Position numbers and translations under genes: made by a program
The notes under the pieces: model-generated
What the model was told of the DNA's origin: nothing
What the model saw: only the letters and a program-made list of their open reading frames with translations
Databases searched by the model: none
Part shown: positions 16,387 to 24,195 of the stretch, piece by piece
Layout: every line of letters begins with the position of its first letter
Numbering within the stretch: position 1 is the stretch's first letter
NCBI RefSeq assembly: GCF_022832385.1
Contig: NZ_JALHLE010000047.1
Span: 1-33,487, forward strand
From: Novosphingobium album (ex Hu et al. 2023)
GTDB lineage: Bacteria; Pseudomonadota; Alphaproteobacteria; Sphingomonadales; Sphingomonadaceae
Reading direction: 5' to 3'
DNA length: 33,487 nucleotides

Positions 16387-17535
16387 ATGAACGGGATCGC
16401 CGATCTGATCGATCCGATGATTGCATTCCGCCGCGACATCCACGCCCATCCGGAACTCGCCTTTTGCGAGCACCGAACAGCCGAGCGCGTGGCCAACATG
16501 CTGCGGGACGCCGGTCTCGAAGTTCACGAGGGCATCGGCGGCACCGGGGTCGTTGCCGTGCTGCGCGCCGGCAGCGGTTCGCGCACGCTGGGCCTGCGCG
16601 CCGACATGGACGCGCTTCCGATCGACGAAATGACCGGCGCGCCATGGCGCAGCACGCGGCCCGGCTGCTTCCACGGCTGCGGCCACGATGGCCATACCGC
16701 AATGCTCCTGGGGGCGGCCTTGGCCCTGGTCAAGGATCCCGGACTCTCGGGCACGCTGCATTTCATTTTCCAGCCGGCCGAGGAAGGTCACGGCGGCGCG
16801 CGCAAGATGATCGAGGATGGCCTGTTTGAACGCTTTCCGTGCGACAGGGTCTATGCCCTGCACAACTGGCCCGCCCTGCCCGCAGGCCAGATCGCAACAC
16901 GGCCGGGCCCGATCATGGGAGCGGCCGACAAATTCCGCATCACATTGTCCGGCAAAGGCGGTCATGCGGCCCTCCCGCATGAAACACCGGACACCATCCT
17001 TGCTGCGGCCAGCGTCGTGCAGCAATTGAACACCATCGTGGCACGCGGCGTGCCCCCAAGCGCAAACGCAGTGCTTTCCGTTACCGAGATCCACGGCGGC
17101 CATTCCCACAATGTCCTGCCCGAAACCGTCGCCCTGGGCGGCACCGTTCGCACTTTTGACCCGCTTGTGCAGGACCGTATCGAGGAACGCATCCGTCAGA
17201 TCCTGCGCGGCGCGGAAGCGGCTTTTGAAGTGCAGGCCAGCCTCGACTATGACCGCTACTACCCGGCAACAGTCAACGATCCGCAGGCCGCCGCAGACGC
17301 GCTGGCCGTCGCACAGACGGTAGCTGACGCCCGGCTAGCGCCGGAACCCGCAGCAACGTCGGAAGATTTCTCATTCATGCTGCAGGCCCGCCCCGGCGCC
17401 TACCTTTGGCTGGGTCAGGGCTGCGGCTCGGATTCTCCGCCGCTGCATAACCCCCGCTACGATTTCAACGACGACGTGCTGGAGACGGGCATCCGTCTGC
17501 ACATTGCCCTCGCCCGCCACTGGTTGCAGGACTAG
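16387..17535 (+). CDS. M20D-family amidohydrolase / N-acyl-amino-acid deacylase
   Basis: A 382-residue cytosolic metallohydrolase of the hippurate hydrolase/AbgB/N-acetyl-diaminopimelate deacetylase type, cleaving an amide to free an amino acid or amine. Metal and catalytic residues are present: Cys98 and His100 in HGCGHDGH, Glu132-Glu133 in QPAEEGHGGA, His159 in ALHNWP and His354 in PPLHNPRYDFND. The small dimerisation domain sits in the middle (GHAALPHETPDTI). I use ATG 16387, which follows GGAG (16373-16376); a GTG at 16360 would overlap the Lrp gene by 8 bases. As last gene of the first catabolic block it could remove an acyl group put on by the GNAT, or split an imported conjugate. Confidence 0.9.
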   Translation: MNGIADLIDPMIAFRRDIHAHPELAFCEHRTAERVANMLRDAGLEVHEGIGGTGVVAVLRAGSGSRTLGLRADMDALPIDEMTGAPWRSTRPGCFHGCGHDGHTAMLLGAALALVKDPGLSGTLHFIFQPAEEGHGGARKMIEDGLFERFPCDRVYALHNWPALPAGQIATRPGPIMGAADKFRITLSGKGGHAALPHETPDTILAAASVVQQLNTIVARGVPPSANAVLSVTEIHGGHSHNVLPETVALGGTVRTFDPLVQDRIEERIRQILRGAEAAFEVQASLDYDRYYPATVNDPQAAADALAVAQTVADARLAPEPAATSEDFSFMLQARPGAYLWLGQGCGSDSPPLHNPRYDFNDDVLETGIRLHIALARHWLQD

Positions 17536-17569
17536 GTCGGATCGATATTCAGCCCTAAGCTGCACACTT

Positions 17570-17584
17570 CCCGGCCCTGCCGGG
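17570..17584. terminator. Short hairpin between convergent M20 and copB-like genes
   Basis: CCCGGC-CCT-GCCGGG forms a 6-bp GC-only stem with a 3-base loop in the 56-base gap between two converging genes. There is no T-run on either side, so termination is only suggested by position. Confidence 0.35.
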
Positions 17585-17591
17585 CTGCGGG

Positions 17592-18332
17592 TCAGAAGTT
17601 CGCGCCGAAACCGATGATCGCGTGGGTTGCCTGGCCACTGTCACCTTGCGCCTTGGCGATCCTGCGCGTCCCGCCGGTCAGCCGCTCGTGGATGACGCCC
17701 ACATAGAGGTTGAAGACGGGGCCCAAACTGCGCCGCAGGCGTACAGAAGTATCGAGTTCACCAAGACCAGCGCCCGCCTCCTCGGAGGGTATCGCGGAAG
17801 GCGTCCAGCTTACCGCAACGCGTGGTTCAAGCGTCAGCTGCTCAGACAAGGGAAAAGAGCCAACAGCTTGCGCGGCCCCGCTGACATCGCCTTTTTCCGA
17901 AAGAAACAGAAAGTGCTCAAGGCTGAGCCAGCTGGCAGGACTGCCACTGAACGCCAGGACGGCGTGGTTCAGTTCGGGACCGGACCGAAAGTCGCGCCGG
18001 GCGCCCATCATGACCTGGACGCCGTTGCCGAAGGTGTGCGCATAGAGCACCTGCGCCGTCATCTGGTCGAGCGTGGGGCCCACGTCGCTGCCGCCTTCAA
18101 TCTTGAGCATCGCACCATCGGAGGCGTCGCCCGCATAGAAGGTGTTATCGAGAAAGACATGATTTGTGCCCTCTGAAAGGTGCACTTCCATCATCTCGAT
18201 CTGGCCGAAAGAGGCCGATGTTGCCCCGGCATCGTCATCCTGCGCGGCCGCCGCCACTGGCAGGGCTGCCGCGAGACAGGACAGGACAAGTGCCAGTGTG
18301 AAGGCCGGCTTGCGGGGAAGATCTTGGTGCAT
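17592..18332 (-). CDS. CopB-like outer-membrane protein lacking the Met/His domain
   Basis: About 246 residues from the ATG at 18330-18332. A TTG 72 bases upstream is in frame, but the signal peptide (LALVLSCLAAALPVAAAAQ) fits the shorter form. The mature part reads as a CopB-type beta-barrel: TLDQMTAQVLYAHTFGNGVQ, FLFLSEKGDVSGAA, LTLEPRVAVSW, VFNLYVGVIHERLTGGTRR and a terminal IIGFGANF. These match, in order, the copB gene just upstream (MFVSDKGDVHGRL, LILEPELEANA, FAPYVGVFWERRFG, terminal RMIF), so the two appear to be tandem paralogues. It lacks the Met/His-rich metal-binding N-terminal segment and is shorter. It may be a partner barrel or a diverging duplicate. Last gene of the minus-strand copper operon. 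Confidence 0.75.
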   Translation of the reverse strand: MHQDLPRKPAFTLALVLSCLAAALPVAAAAQDDDAGATSASFGQIEMMEVHLSEGTNHVFLDNTFYAGDASDGAMLKIEGGSDVGPTLDQMTAQVLYAHTFGNGVQVMMGARRDFRSGPELNHAVLAFSGSPASWLSLEHFLFLSEKGDVSGAAQAVGSFPLSEQLTLEPRVAVSWTPSAIPSEEAGAGLGELDTSVRLRRSLGPVFNLYVGVIHERLTGGTRRIAKAQGDSGQATHAIIGFGANF

Positions 18333-18430
18333 ACCTGAACTTGGCCCGGCATCTGCGAAATCTGGTGCGCTTCTGTGCCGTTTGGGACAAATGCGATGCC
18401 GCAATCCCCCGTGCCCTTGGCATATTCCAC

Positions 18431-19429
18431 TCAGAAGATCATGCGCACTCCGGCCAGCGCGGAAACATGGCTTGCCCCCTCGCCATCGCTGCGTGCGTAG
18501 TCCGCACTCTTTCCGAAACGCCGCTCCCAGAATACGCCCACGTAGGGCGCGAACATGCCCGTCACCTCGTAGCGCAGGCGCGCGGACAGTTCGAGTTTGT
18601 CCATTCCGCTGCCGATGCCGAGTTCCGGCACATCCTGGAATGCGGCATTGGCCTCCAGTTCAGGTTCCAGGATCAGGCGGTTGGTGATCCGCTGGTCGTA
18701 GCTGGCGGTGAGACGCCCGTGCACGTCGCCCTTGTCGGAGACGAACATCTGGGCCTGCACCTCGATCCAGTAGGGCGCCAGCCCTTCAATGCCGGCCATC
18801 GCGTAAGTGCGCTGTGGATCCGGCGCCAGATCCTGCCTCATGCCCAGTTGCAGATTGAACCAGGGATCGATCGCATGACGCCAGTAACCGGAAAGCTCAA
18901 GCCGCTCCGCCTGTTCTCCGAAATTGCCTTCGCCCTCGAAAGCGAACACGGCGCGATCGATGTCGCCGCCATACCATGCCTGCCCGGCGAAACCGTAACC
19001 GTCCGAGCCGTCCCTTGCGCGGTATTCCAGTTCATCAATCTGCACGGCGTAGCCACGAAACCTCATCGACTTGAGCGTGGCCGCAAGTGACCCTTCGATC
19101 ACGGCGCGCGGGTAATACCGCTCTGCGGCAAGATCCGTGGACACAGGCGGTGGCGGCGCATTCCCCGGCGTATCGGCGGATGACGCTGGCTGAGCCGTGC
19201 CATGGCTCATATGCATGGAATGATCCATGCCCTCGCCGGGCGGGACGGGCTCTGCACCGTGATCCATCGCCTCATGGTCCATCGTGCCGTGGTCCATTGT
19301 TTCATGGTCCATGGCCGCGTGATCAGCGGGCATCTCGACCGAGGCCGCGGCGTTGTCTTGAGCGAGGGCAGGCACGGCCGGCAGGGCTGCCGCAAGAACG
19401 AGCGCCGAAGCGCAGGGATAGACGCGCAT
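18431..19429 (-). CDS. copB: Copper resistance outer-membrane protein CopB
   Basis: A 332-residue outer-membrane protein that binds copper or helps move it across the outer membrane. Residues 1-23 are a signal peptide (ALA cleavage). Residues 39-58 are a run of four MDH units spaced five residues apart (AMDHETMDHGTMDHEAMDHG), followed by MDHSMHMSHG at 68-77: a Met/His copper sponge. A CopB barrel follows from about 100 (YYPRAVIEGSL, YGGDIDRAVFAFEGE, LSGYWRHAIDPWFNLQLGMR, RTYAMAGIEGLAPYW, terminal phenylalanine). The start ATG overlaps the copA stop by one base (TGATG), so the two are translationally coupled. A shorter paralogue follows downstream. Confidence 0.95.
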   Translation of the reverse strand: MRVYPCASALVLAAALPAVPALAQDNAAASVEMPADHAAMDHETMDHGTMDHEAMDHGAEPVPPGEGMDHSMHMSHGTAQPASSADTPGNAPPPPVSTDLAAERYYPRAVIEGSLAATLKSMRFRGYAVQIDELEYRARDGSDGYGFAGQAWYGGDIDRAVFAFEGEGNFGEQAERLELSGYWRHAIDPWFNLQLGMRQDLAPDPQRTYAMAGIEGLAPYWIEVQAQMFVSDKGDVHGRLTASYDQRITNRLILEPELEANAAFQDVPELGIGSGMDKLELSARLRYEVTGMFAPYVGVFWERRFGKSADYARSDGEGASHVSALAGVRMIF

Positions 19430-21189
19430 CAGGCCGCCCCCCCTTCTTCACCTTGGTCATCCCGGACAGTCACGATGCGCATCATGCCCGAATGCATGTG
19501 AAGCAGCATGTGGCAGTGGAACGCCCAGTCCCCCTCCCCGTCGGCCGTAAGGTCGAAAGAGGCCTTGCCGCCTGGCAGCACGTTCACCGTGTGCTTGCGC
19601 GGCCGGTGCCCCGGCTCGCCGCTGACAAGTTCAAAGAAGTGCCCGTGCAAGTGGATCGGGTGGGGCATCATCGTGTCGTTGATCAGATTTACCCGAACCC
19701 GCTCGCCGAGCCGGAACGGAATGGGCTGTGCGCCTTCCGACAGCGAAACCCCGTCCATCGACCACATGTAGCGCTCCATGTTGGCCGTAAGATGCACGTC
19801 GATCTGACGGCTGGGCGTGCGATTGTCCGGATTCGGATCGCGTGACCGCAAATCGGCATACGTCAGCACACGGTGTTCCACGTCCTCCAGCCCCGTCGGG
19901 CGGTCCGCAATGCGGTCTGCCGGCGCCGGCGAAAGGGTTGCGACACCCGGCCCCATCGGCACGCCCGGTGCGACCGAGGGATCGCGCATGGACATGGAAT
20001 GGCCTTCCATGCTGTCGTTTGCGGGTTTGCTGAGATCGATTTCGGCGCCGTCGCCCATGTCCATGCCGGACATGTCCATCCCCATGTCGCGCATCGTCAG
20101 CTGCGGGCGCTGGCGCAGAGGCGGCACCGGTGCGACCGCGCCGGGCGACCGCGCCAAAGTTGCCCGGACCAGCCCGGACCGGTCCAAGGCCTCGGCAATG
20201 ACGCCATAAGCCGGCTCCTCGCCGGGCGTGACGATGAAGTCATAGGTTTCGGCGATGGCAATCTGGACCTCGTCGGTCTCGACCGGCTTCACCGGCAATC
20301 CGTCGGCCGCGACAACCGTCATCGGCAAGCCGGGGATGCGGAAATTGAAATTGGTCATGGCCGAAGCATTGATGACCCGCAGGCGTACCCTTTCCCCGGG
20401 CTGGAACTGGCCGGTCCAGTTTTCCGCCGTTCCGTGGCCGTTGACGAGGTAGCTGTAGGTTACCCCGGTGACGTCCGAGATATCGGTGGGGTCCATGCGC
20501 ATGGCCGCCCATTCGAGCCGCTCCTTGAGCGGCTGGTCCCGCCCCTGCAACAGCCCCGCAAGCGTCTGCTTCTGCCGGTTGAAATAGCCCCCTGCGATCT
20601 TCAGGCGGCGCAACTGCTCGTGCGGGTGCATCGGGCTCCAGTCCGACAGCACAAGCACATGCTCGCGGTCATAGGCTTCCAGCGGGCCATCCGCAGGATC
20701 GATCACCAGCGGTCCGTAGAGCCCGACGCCTTCCTGCATTCCCGAATGGCTGTGATACCAATACGTGCCGGACTGAACGAGCGGAAACTCATAGACGAAG
20801 GTTTCGCCGGGATCGATGCCGGGGAAGCTGAGGCCGGGAACGCCGTCCATCTGGAACGGGACGAGCAGGCCGTGCCAATGGATCGAGCTTTGCTCCGCCA
20901 GGTGGTTGGTCACGGCGACCCGCACCGTCTGGCCTTCGCGCAGCCGGATCAGCGGGGCGGGCAATGTGCCATTCACGGTCACCGCGTGGGCAGAGCGCCC
21001 GCCCGTCGAAAAATGGCTGTTTCCGATCGAAAGTGCGATCGTTTCCCCCGACAGGACGTCGGCAGTGGCCAGCCCCGCCGATCCGTTGCGGGCCCAGGCG
21101 GGAAAGAGGCTGCTGCTGCCCAGCGAAGCGGCGAGTACGCCTGATGCGGCAAGAAACCGCCGGCGATCAAAGGAAGCTATGTTGATCAT
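19429..21189 (-). CDS. copA: Periplasmic multicopper oxidase CopA
   Basis: A 586-residue Tat-exported copper oxidase that oxidises Cu(I) to the less toxic Cu(II) and binds copper in the periplasm. The Tat signal has RRRFLA at 9-14 and cleavage near residue 33. Copper ligand motifs are complete: HWHG (His104, His106), WYHSHSG (His146, His148), HPIHLHGH (His510, His513, His515) and HCHMLLHMHSGM (His558, Cys559, His560, His564, with Met569 as axial ligand). A Met-rich insert at 366-380 (MRDMGMDMSGMDMGD) is typical of CopA and lies in a linker rich in Met and His up to about 412. It lies 26 bases after the sigma factor gene and is coupled to copB. Confidence 0.96.
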   Translation of the reverse strand: MINIASFDRRRFLAASGVLAASLGSSSLFPAWARNGSAGLATADVLSGETIALSIGNSHFSTGGRSAHAVTVNGTLPAPLIRLREGQTVRVAVTNHLAEQSSIHWHGLLVPFQMDGVPGLSFPGIDPGETFVYEFPLVQSGTYWYHSHSGMQEGVGLYGPLVIDPADGPLEAYDREHVLVLSDWSPMHPHEQLRRLKIAGGYFNRQKQTLAGLLQGRDQPLKERLEWAAMRMDPTDISDVTGVTYSYLVNGHGTAENWTGQFQPGERVRLRVINASAMTNFNFRIPGLPMTVVAADGLPVKPVETDEVQIAIAETYDFIVTPGEEPAYGVIAEALDRSGLVRATLARSPGAVAPVPPLRQRPQLTMRDMGMDMSGMDMGDGAEIDLSKPANDSMEGHSMSMRDPSVAPGVPMGPGVATLSPAPADRIADRPTGLEDVEHRVLTYADLRSRDPNPDNRTPSRQIDVHLTANMERYMWSMDGVSLSEGAQPIPFRLGERVRVNLINDTMMPHPIHLHGHFFELVSGEPGHRPRKHTVNVLPGGKASFDLTADGEGDWAFHCHMLLHMHSGMMRIVTVRDDQGEEGGAA

Positions 21190-21215
21190 CGTCCTTCAAT
21201 ACGCGGCCCGCAGCT

Positions 21216-21791
21216 TTATCCCTGAAGAACCTGAGATAATTTCTGGCGGGCCCGGTATATTCGCGTTTCAACCGCTTTTCGGCTGACACCCAGCACCCGG
21301 GCGGTTTCGTCCTGTGAGAAGCCCTCGATTGCGCACAGCAGCAGCGGCTCCTTCAGGTTGGCCGGCAATTCGGCGATCGCTGCGTTGATGCGCGCAACTT
21401 CCATCGCGGATGCCAGGTTCTCTTCAGGGCCTGGCGCCGTGTCCGGCACGCGGAACGCTTCTTCCTCGGGCAGGGCAAATGTAAAGAACCGCCGGACGGT
21501 CCGCCGCCGGTTCCAGTCGTGGCACTTGTTCACCGCGATACGCAGCAGCCAGCTGCGAAAGGAGCGCTGCAAATCATAGCGGTGCAGCGCGGCGAACGCA
21601 GCAACGAAGCAATCCTGGGTCAGGTCCATGGCTTCGCTGTCCTCACCCACATAGCCGCGCACGAAGCGGAAAATCGCTTCGCGGTGCCGTTGCATGAGAA
21701 CGCGAAAGCCGTCTTGCCCCCCGGAAAGCGCGGAGCGCACCGCGGCTGCATCGTCAGCCAGCCCGCCATCAGGTTCCGGGGTGCTGACCAT
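21216..21791 (-). CDS. ECF-type RNA polymerase sigma factor, CnrH-like
   Basis: A 191-residue alternative sigma factor. Region 2 lies at about 25-95 (MQRHREAIFRFVRGYVGEDS, MDLTQDCFVAAFAALHRYD, SFRSWLLRIAVNKCHDW). Region 4 lies at about 132-188 (INAAIAELPANLKEPLLLCA, then the helix-turn-helix EGFSQDETARVLGVSRKAVE and RIYRARQKL). It is the third gene of a minus-strand operon, after cnrY-like and cnrX-like genes, and lies 26 bases before copA. By analogy with CnrYXH of Cupriavidus it is held by the membrane anti-sigma factor and freed when the periplasmic sensor binds metal, then activates this operon and perhaps copCD. The target promoter sequence is not known. Confidence 0.92.
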   Translation of the reverse strand: MVSTPEPDGGLADDAAAVRSALSGGQDGFRVLMQRHREAIFRFVRGYVGEDSEAMDLTQDCFVAAFAALHRYDLQRSFRSWLLRIAVNKCHDWNRRRTVRRFFTFALPEEEAFRVPDTAPGPEENLASAMEVARINAAIAELPANLKEPLLLCAIEGFSQDETARVLGVSRKAVETRIYRARQKLSQVLQG

Positions 21792-21797
21792 GCCGGA

Positions 21798-22238
21798 TCA
21801 GTCTTGCGCGGGCGCGGTGAGTGTTTTGGTGATGCCTTCGTCGAAAATTCGGGCCTGGTCCGGCCGCAACACTGCGCGCATCGCGAAGATATGGCGCAGC
21901 GTCGCCTTTTGCAGTTCGCCCATGGCATGGTGCGATCGATCGACTGCCTTTTCGACATCGGGCCCATAGCTGTGCTCGTGCGCGATGGCGGCGGCCAGAT
22001 CGGCATTGGCCGCCTGCATTTCAGCCTCAAGCGCCTTGCGCCGCGCCGCAAAGTCCTTTTCGAGCTGATCGACCTTGGCGTGCTGCTGCGGATCGAGATG
22101 CAGCTTCTCATGCACGATTTCATGAAGCTGGCCGCTGGCCGGGTCGGAGCGGAACAGAACTTTGTCAGCGTGGACCGCAATCAACGCGACGAGAAACGCG
22201 ACAACCGCGATGACGACATAACGGACCAGCCCCCGCAT
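21798..22238 (-). CDS. cnrX: Periplasmic heavy-metal sensor, CnrX-like
   Basis: A 146-residue membrane-anchored sensor. One N-terminal membrane span (about 6-23) is followed by a helical periplasmic domain. CnrX of Cupriavidus metallidurans binds Ni or Co through His42, His46, Glu63, His119 and Met123 (recalled numbering). Here the equivalent residues are all present and all shifted by exactly three: His39 and His43 (LHEIVHEKL), Glu60 (QLEKDFAARR), His116 and Met120 (LRHIFAM). Other typical text is FAARRKALEAEMQAAN and GELQKATLRHIF. Metal binding should release the sigma factor from the anti-sigma protein encoded just upstream, whose stop overlaps this start by one base (TGATG). Confidence 0.9.
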   Translation of the reverse strand: MRGLVRYVVIAVVAFLVALIAVHADKVLFRSDPASGQLHEIVHEKLHLDPQQHAKVDQLEKDFAARRKALEAEMQAANADLAAAIAHEHSYGPDVEKAVDRSHHAMGELQKATLRHIFAMRAVLRPDQARIFDEGITKTLTAPAQD

Positions 22239-22492
22239 CAGTCGGCCAGCAGGCTGGAAGGCGCGGTCGCAGGCACACCGAGCAGGGTTTGTCCGGACGG
22301 ACCCGGCTGGGGGTTGCCGGTCCAGACACCGACCAGCAGGGCGACAGCGCTGGCCAGCGCGACCGAGCGGACGGCCGTCTTTCGTTCCCGCAGTTGTGCC
22401 ATGCCGGTAAAGACCTGCTCATCGATTCCATCGAGTTCGGGTGGCACCGGGCAATCGCGAATGTCCGCCAGTACCGAATCCAGATGCCTCAT
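22238..22492 (-). CDS. Small membrane anti-sigma factor, CnrY-like
   Basis: About 84 residues from the ATG at 22490-22492, which follows a purine-rich GGAGGTGGAGAAGAGA leader; an in-frame start 81 bases further upstream is less likely. A short cytoplasmic part (1-39, with DIRDCPVPPELDGIDEQVF) would wrap the sigma factor. A single membrane span (about 40-58, VRSVALASAVALLVGVW) follows, then a short periplasmic tail rich in Pro and Gly. Size and layout match CnrY (about 95 residues), and position directly before a CnrX-like sensor supports the call. Sequence similarity in such small proteins is low, so the assignment is mainly contextual. First gene of the minus-strand copper operon. Confidence 0.75.
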   Translation of the reverse strand: MRHLDSVLADIRDCPVPPELDGIDEQVFTGMAQLRERKTAVRSVALASAVALLVGVWTGNPQPGPSGQTLLGVPATAPSSLLAD

Positions 22493-22696
22493 TCTCTTCT
22501 CCACCTCCCGGCCAGGACGCACGGGAGCTTGCCGTTTGCGTTCTGATACGCACGGCGCGCGATCATCCCTCAAGCAATTATGGCTAGCGCATTTGCCGTC
22601 TCATGGGAATTTTTCGCTGGGGGCCGAGGGATGCGGCAGGTCCGCGCCGTATTGCCTGCACAGCCCGACAAAAATGGGTCCAGTCTGGAGAAGCAC
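22493..22696. promoter_or_regulatory. Divergent control region between the sigma/cop operon and copCD
   Basis: 204 bases between the minus-strand cnrY-like start and the plus-strand copC start must hold both promoters. Seen: GGGAATTTTT at 22605-22614 on the plus strand, which could be an ECF-type minus-35 element for copC, and an AT-richer patch at 22571-22592. An octamer CATCCCTC (22564-22571) recurs inverted as GAGGGATG (22626-22633). No element is proven. Confidence 0.45.
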
Positions 22697-23083
22697 ATGT
22701 CCCGTATCACGTTCCCCCGCCTGCTGCCGCTTGCCGCCATTCTGCCGTTCCTCGCAGCGAGCCCCGCCCTGGCTCATCCCAAGCTTCTCTCGTCCACGCC
22801 CGCCGCGGATTCGTCTGTCAGCAAACCGGCCACGATCGTCCTGAACTTCAGCGAGACGCTCGTCGGCCCGCTCTCGGGCATTGACCTCGTGATGACCGGG
22901 ATGCCGGGCATGGCCAATCACAAGCCGATGCCGATCAAGGGCTTCACTGCGAATGCCGATGGCAAGACCCTGAAGGTCGCGCTGCCCCGGCCCCTGCCGG
23001 CCGGCAGCTATGCGCTTTCCTGGCACGCGGTTGCCGCAGACCAGCACCGCATCGAGGGATCTTTCACCTTCACGGTCAAGTAA
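22697..23083 (+). CDS. copC: Periplasmic copper-binding protein CopC
   Basis: A 128-residue periplasmic copper carrier. A signal peptide at 1-26 ends in ALA, leaving His27 as the mature N-terminus, the usual first Cu(II) ligand of CopC. The other Cu(II) ligands are visible as Asp115 and His117 in SWHAVAADQHRIEG. A Met/His stretch at 66-78 (MTGMPGMANHKPM) may hold Cu(I). The family strand patterns HPKLLSSTPAADS and FSETLVGPLSGIDL are present. I start it at ATG 22697, behind GGAG at 6 bases; an in-frame upstream start would spoil the signal peptide. It is divergent from the cnr-cop operon and lies 3 bases before copD. Confidence 0.94.
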   Translation: MSRITFPRLLPLAAILPFLAASPALAHPKLLSSTPAADSSVSKPATIVLNFSETLVGPLSGIDLVMTGMPGMANHKPMPIKGFTANADGKTLKVALPRPLPAGSYALSWHAVAADQHRIEGSFTFTVK

Positions 23084-23086
23084 GCG

Positions 23087-23941
23087 ATGCTCGATGGAAG
23101 CCTGGGCGCGGCGCGCATTGCGGTCTACCTGACGCTGCTCGCCGCGGCCGGGCTGCCCTTTTACAAATGGACACTGGGGCGCCCCAGCGCAGACCAGCCA
23201 ATGCGGGCAGCAATTGTCTTGCTGGCAGCGGCCGGGGCGGGTGCTTCCTGCTTCTGGGCCGTGGCATCGGTCGCCGCGATGACGGGAACGCCGGTAAGCG
23301 CCACCAGCGCCGAAACCGTGCGCGCCGTGCTGGCGGCCACGCCGATCGGCGGCGCGATGGCGATCCGCCTCGCCGCATTGGCGGCGCTGGCCGCACTCGC
23401 GGTTTTCCTGCCCCGCCCCTCGCTGCTGACGATAGCCGGCATCGCCGCCCTCGGCACAAGCGCGTGGGTGGGCCACGCAGGAGCAGGAGAAGGCTGGCCG
23501 GGAACATGGCACCGCCTTTCCGATCTCGTCCATCTTGCCGCCGCGTCGCTCTGGCTGGGTGCGCTTCTGTGCTTTCTGCGCGACGCTTGCAGCGGATCCC
23601 CCGATGTCTCTGCCCTTCAGCGCTTCGCGGCGACAGGCACTATCGTCGTCGTCCTTCTCGCGCTGACAGGCAGCGCCAATGCATTGCTGATAGCCGGCCC
23701 CACGGGCTGGTTCGCGAGCAGTCTCTGGACAAAGCTGATCGCCGCCAAAGTCCTCCTCTTCATGGCCATGCTGGCGCTGGCCTCCAACAACCGCTGGCGG
23801 CTGACCCCTGCCGTCGCCGCGGCACGGCCCGGTGCCCGCAGGCGCCTGGCGTGGTCGCTGTTCGCCGAGACGGTCTGCGGCGTTTCCGTAGTCGCGCTCG
23901 TCGGCCTCGCCGGTATGCTCGATCCCGCAGCCGCGCCTTGA
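23087..23941 (+). CDS. copD: Inner-membrane copper transport protein CopD
   Basis: A 284-residue integral membrane protein with about eight hydrophobic spans that, with CopC, is thought to bring copper from the periplasm into the cytoplasm. The family core is visible: WVGHAGAGEGWPGTWHRLSD near residue 126, then LVHLAAASLWLGALL, with conserved His residues at the membrane faces, and LWTKLIAAKVLLFMAMLALA with the Asn-Arg-Trp (NNRWRLTP) that follows it in CopD-like proteins. It starts 3 bases after the copC stop and no further copper gene follows. Paired uptake genes beside CopA/CopB are common in pseudomonads and sphingomonads. Confidence 0.93.
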   Translation: MLDGSLGAARIAVYLTLLAAAGLPFYKWTLGRPSADQPMRAAIVLLAAAGAGASCFWAVASVAAMTGTPVSATSAETVRAVLAATPIGGAMAIRLAALAALAALAVFLPRPSLLTIAGIAALGTSAWVGHAGAGEGWPGTWHRLSDLVHLAAASLWLGALLCFLRDACSGSPDVSALQRFAATGTIVVVLLALTGSANALLIAGPTGWFASSLWTKLIAAKVLLFMAMLALASNNRWRLTPAVAAARPGARRRLAWSLFAETVCGVSVVALVGLAGMLDPAAAP

Positions 23942-24077
23942 ATGGTGACGGTGGATTCTACCGCGGCTTGGCCGAGAACCCGTGTCCGCCCCTGCGCTGC
24001 ACCGGCCCGGCGGAAACCCTCAACGGCTTCAAGCCCCCGGAGAAGCGGCGTTTGCTGACGCCATCCGAACCTCTCGC

Positions 24078-24118
24078 GGCGCACCCGAAATTTGGCAGGA
24101 AATTCGGTTGCCGCGCAT
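24078..24118. other. Bulged inverted repeat in the copD-GNAT gap
   Basis: GCGGC and CCGAA (left) can pair with TTCGG and GCCGC (right) around a 13-base loop, with unpaired bases of unequal length between the two parts. It lies in the 254-base gap between copD and the second acetyltransferase and may be the end of the copCD transcript. No coding region was recognised in this gap. Confidence 0.3.
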
Positions 24119-24195
24119 AAAGCAGCATATTGGCCCAGCCGCGCGCGATACGATGGGATGCCAGGATCAAGCCGCATACGGAAGGATCGCATTGC

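Noticed and set aside
19873..21144. 423-residue plus-strand open frame
   Set aside because: Antisense to copA, whose copper ligands are all present; shadow frame.
22564..22633. Inverted octamer CATCCCTC / GAGGGATG in the divergent cop region as a shared operator
   Set aside because: An 8-base inverted match within about 200 bases is expected by chance fairly often; kept only as a note in the regulatory feature.
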